From Cytophagales bacterium (GTDB lineage Bacteria; Bacteroidota; Bacteroidia; Cytophagales; 172606-1), in NCBI GenBank assembly GCA_025455595.1, contig JALOMD010000268.1:1-5427 (forward strand): DNA of 5,427 nucleotides. Reading direction: 5' to 3'. Within the stretch, counting starts at the first letter, position 1, and every line of letters starts with the position of its first letter. Under the pieces are notes generated by a model. The model saw only the letters and a program-made list of their open reading frames with translations. It was not told the DNA's origin and did not search any database. Shown here one piece after another: positions 5,242 to 5,427 of this stretch. The position numbers and the translations under genes were made by a program.

Positions 5242-5427
5242 ATGCGATTGCGCAGACTCATCGGACAAATCCATCTCTGGCTCGGACTCGCGTCCGGGCT
5301 GGTGGTGTTTATCGTCAGCCTGACCGGATGCCTGTACGTGTTCGAAGAGGAGATACGGGCCGCCACCCACGCGGATTTTTATTACGTGCCGCCGCAAAGC
5401 CGCCCGGAAATCACCGTGGACGAGGCC
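5242..5427 (+). CDS. PepSY-associated transmembrane protein, N-terminal fragment (cut by window end)
   Basis: The frame stays open for 62 codons from ATG 5242 to the window edge. An in-frame stop at 5215-5217 and no intervening ATG fix this start. Residues about 8-34 form the first membrane helix, with the signature of PepSY_TM proteins: IHLWLGL (10-16), SGLVV, then SLTGCLYVFEEEI (26-38). The following residues would enter the periplasm. Full family members usually have about 370-500 residues, with several helices and periplasmic PepSY domains. They are often encoded beside TonB siderophore receptors. FoxB-like members are considered inner-membrane siderophore reductases. That role here is inferred from family and position. 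The 246-base gap with a possible terminator leaves open whether it shares the receptor transcript. Confidence 0.85.
   Translation, partial: MRLRRLIGQIHLWLGLASGLVVFIVSLTGCLYVFEEEIRAATHADFYYVPPQSRPEITVDEA

Overview
The window looks like part of a Bacteroidota chromosome, most likely a Cytophagales-type bacterium. Three things point there. The TonB-dependent receptor carries an N-terminal CarboxypepD_reg-like domain. None of the three start codons has a clear Shine-Dalgarno sequence. A promoter-like TTG-N20-TTccTTTG pair resembles the Bacteroidota TTG/TAnnTTTG signals. Coding regions are GC-rich and the spacers are AT-rich and full of small repeats. The species cannot be fixed from the sequence alone.

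Layout, all genes on the + strand. (1) 76-1710: secreted calcineurin-like metallophosphoesterase with N-terminal, catalytic and C-terminal domains. (2) 1711-2505: a 795-base spacer. It holds a nested symmetrical repeat of about 200 bases (1728-1931), a strong intrinsic terminator (1946-1987), a doublet of REP-like palindromes (2047-2177), a second array of 7-base repeats (2318-2352), and a dense control region (2378-2482) just ahead of the next gene. (3) 2506-4995: TonB-dependent outer-membrane siderophore receptor, complete. (4) 4996-5241: a 246-base spacer with another 7-base array, a weak terminator candidate and a TGTCAA/TTGACA inverted-repeat cluster. (5) 5242-end: the first 62 residues of a PepSY-associated transmembrane protein, cut off by the window edge.

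The receptor and the PepSY protein make a recognisable iron-uptake pair. The receptor would bring a ferric siderophore across the outer membrane, and the PepSY inner-membrane protein would plausibly handle or reduce it on the periplasmic side, as proposed for FoxB-like proteins. The control region before the receptor has a Fur-box-like sequence and two near-identical palindromes, TTTAGAAnnnGTCTAAA, placed around the candidate promoter. This fits metal-dependent repression. The phosphoesterase is separated from the iron genes by the terminator and is probably a neighbour, not a partner.

I see no wholly new multi-gene system here. The most notable signals are non-coding: the twin operator-like palindromes, the phased heptad repeats bracketing both spacers, and the two palindromic repeat elements.
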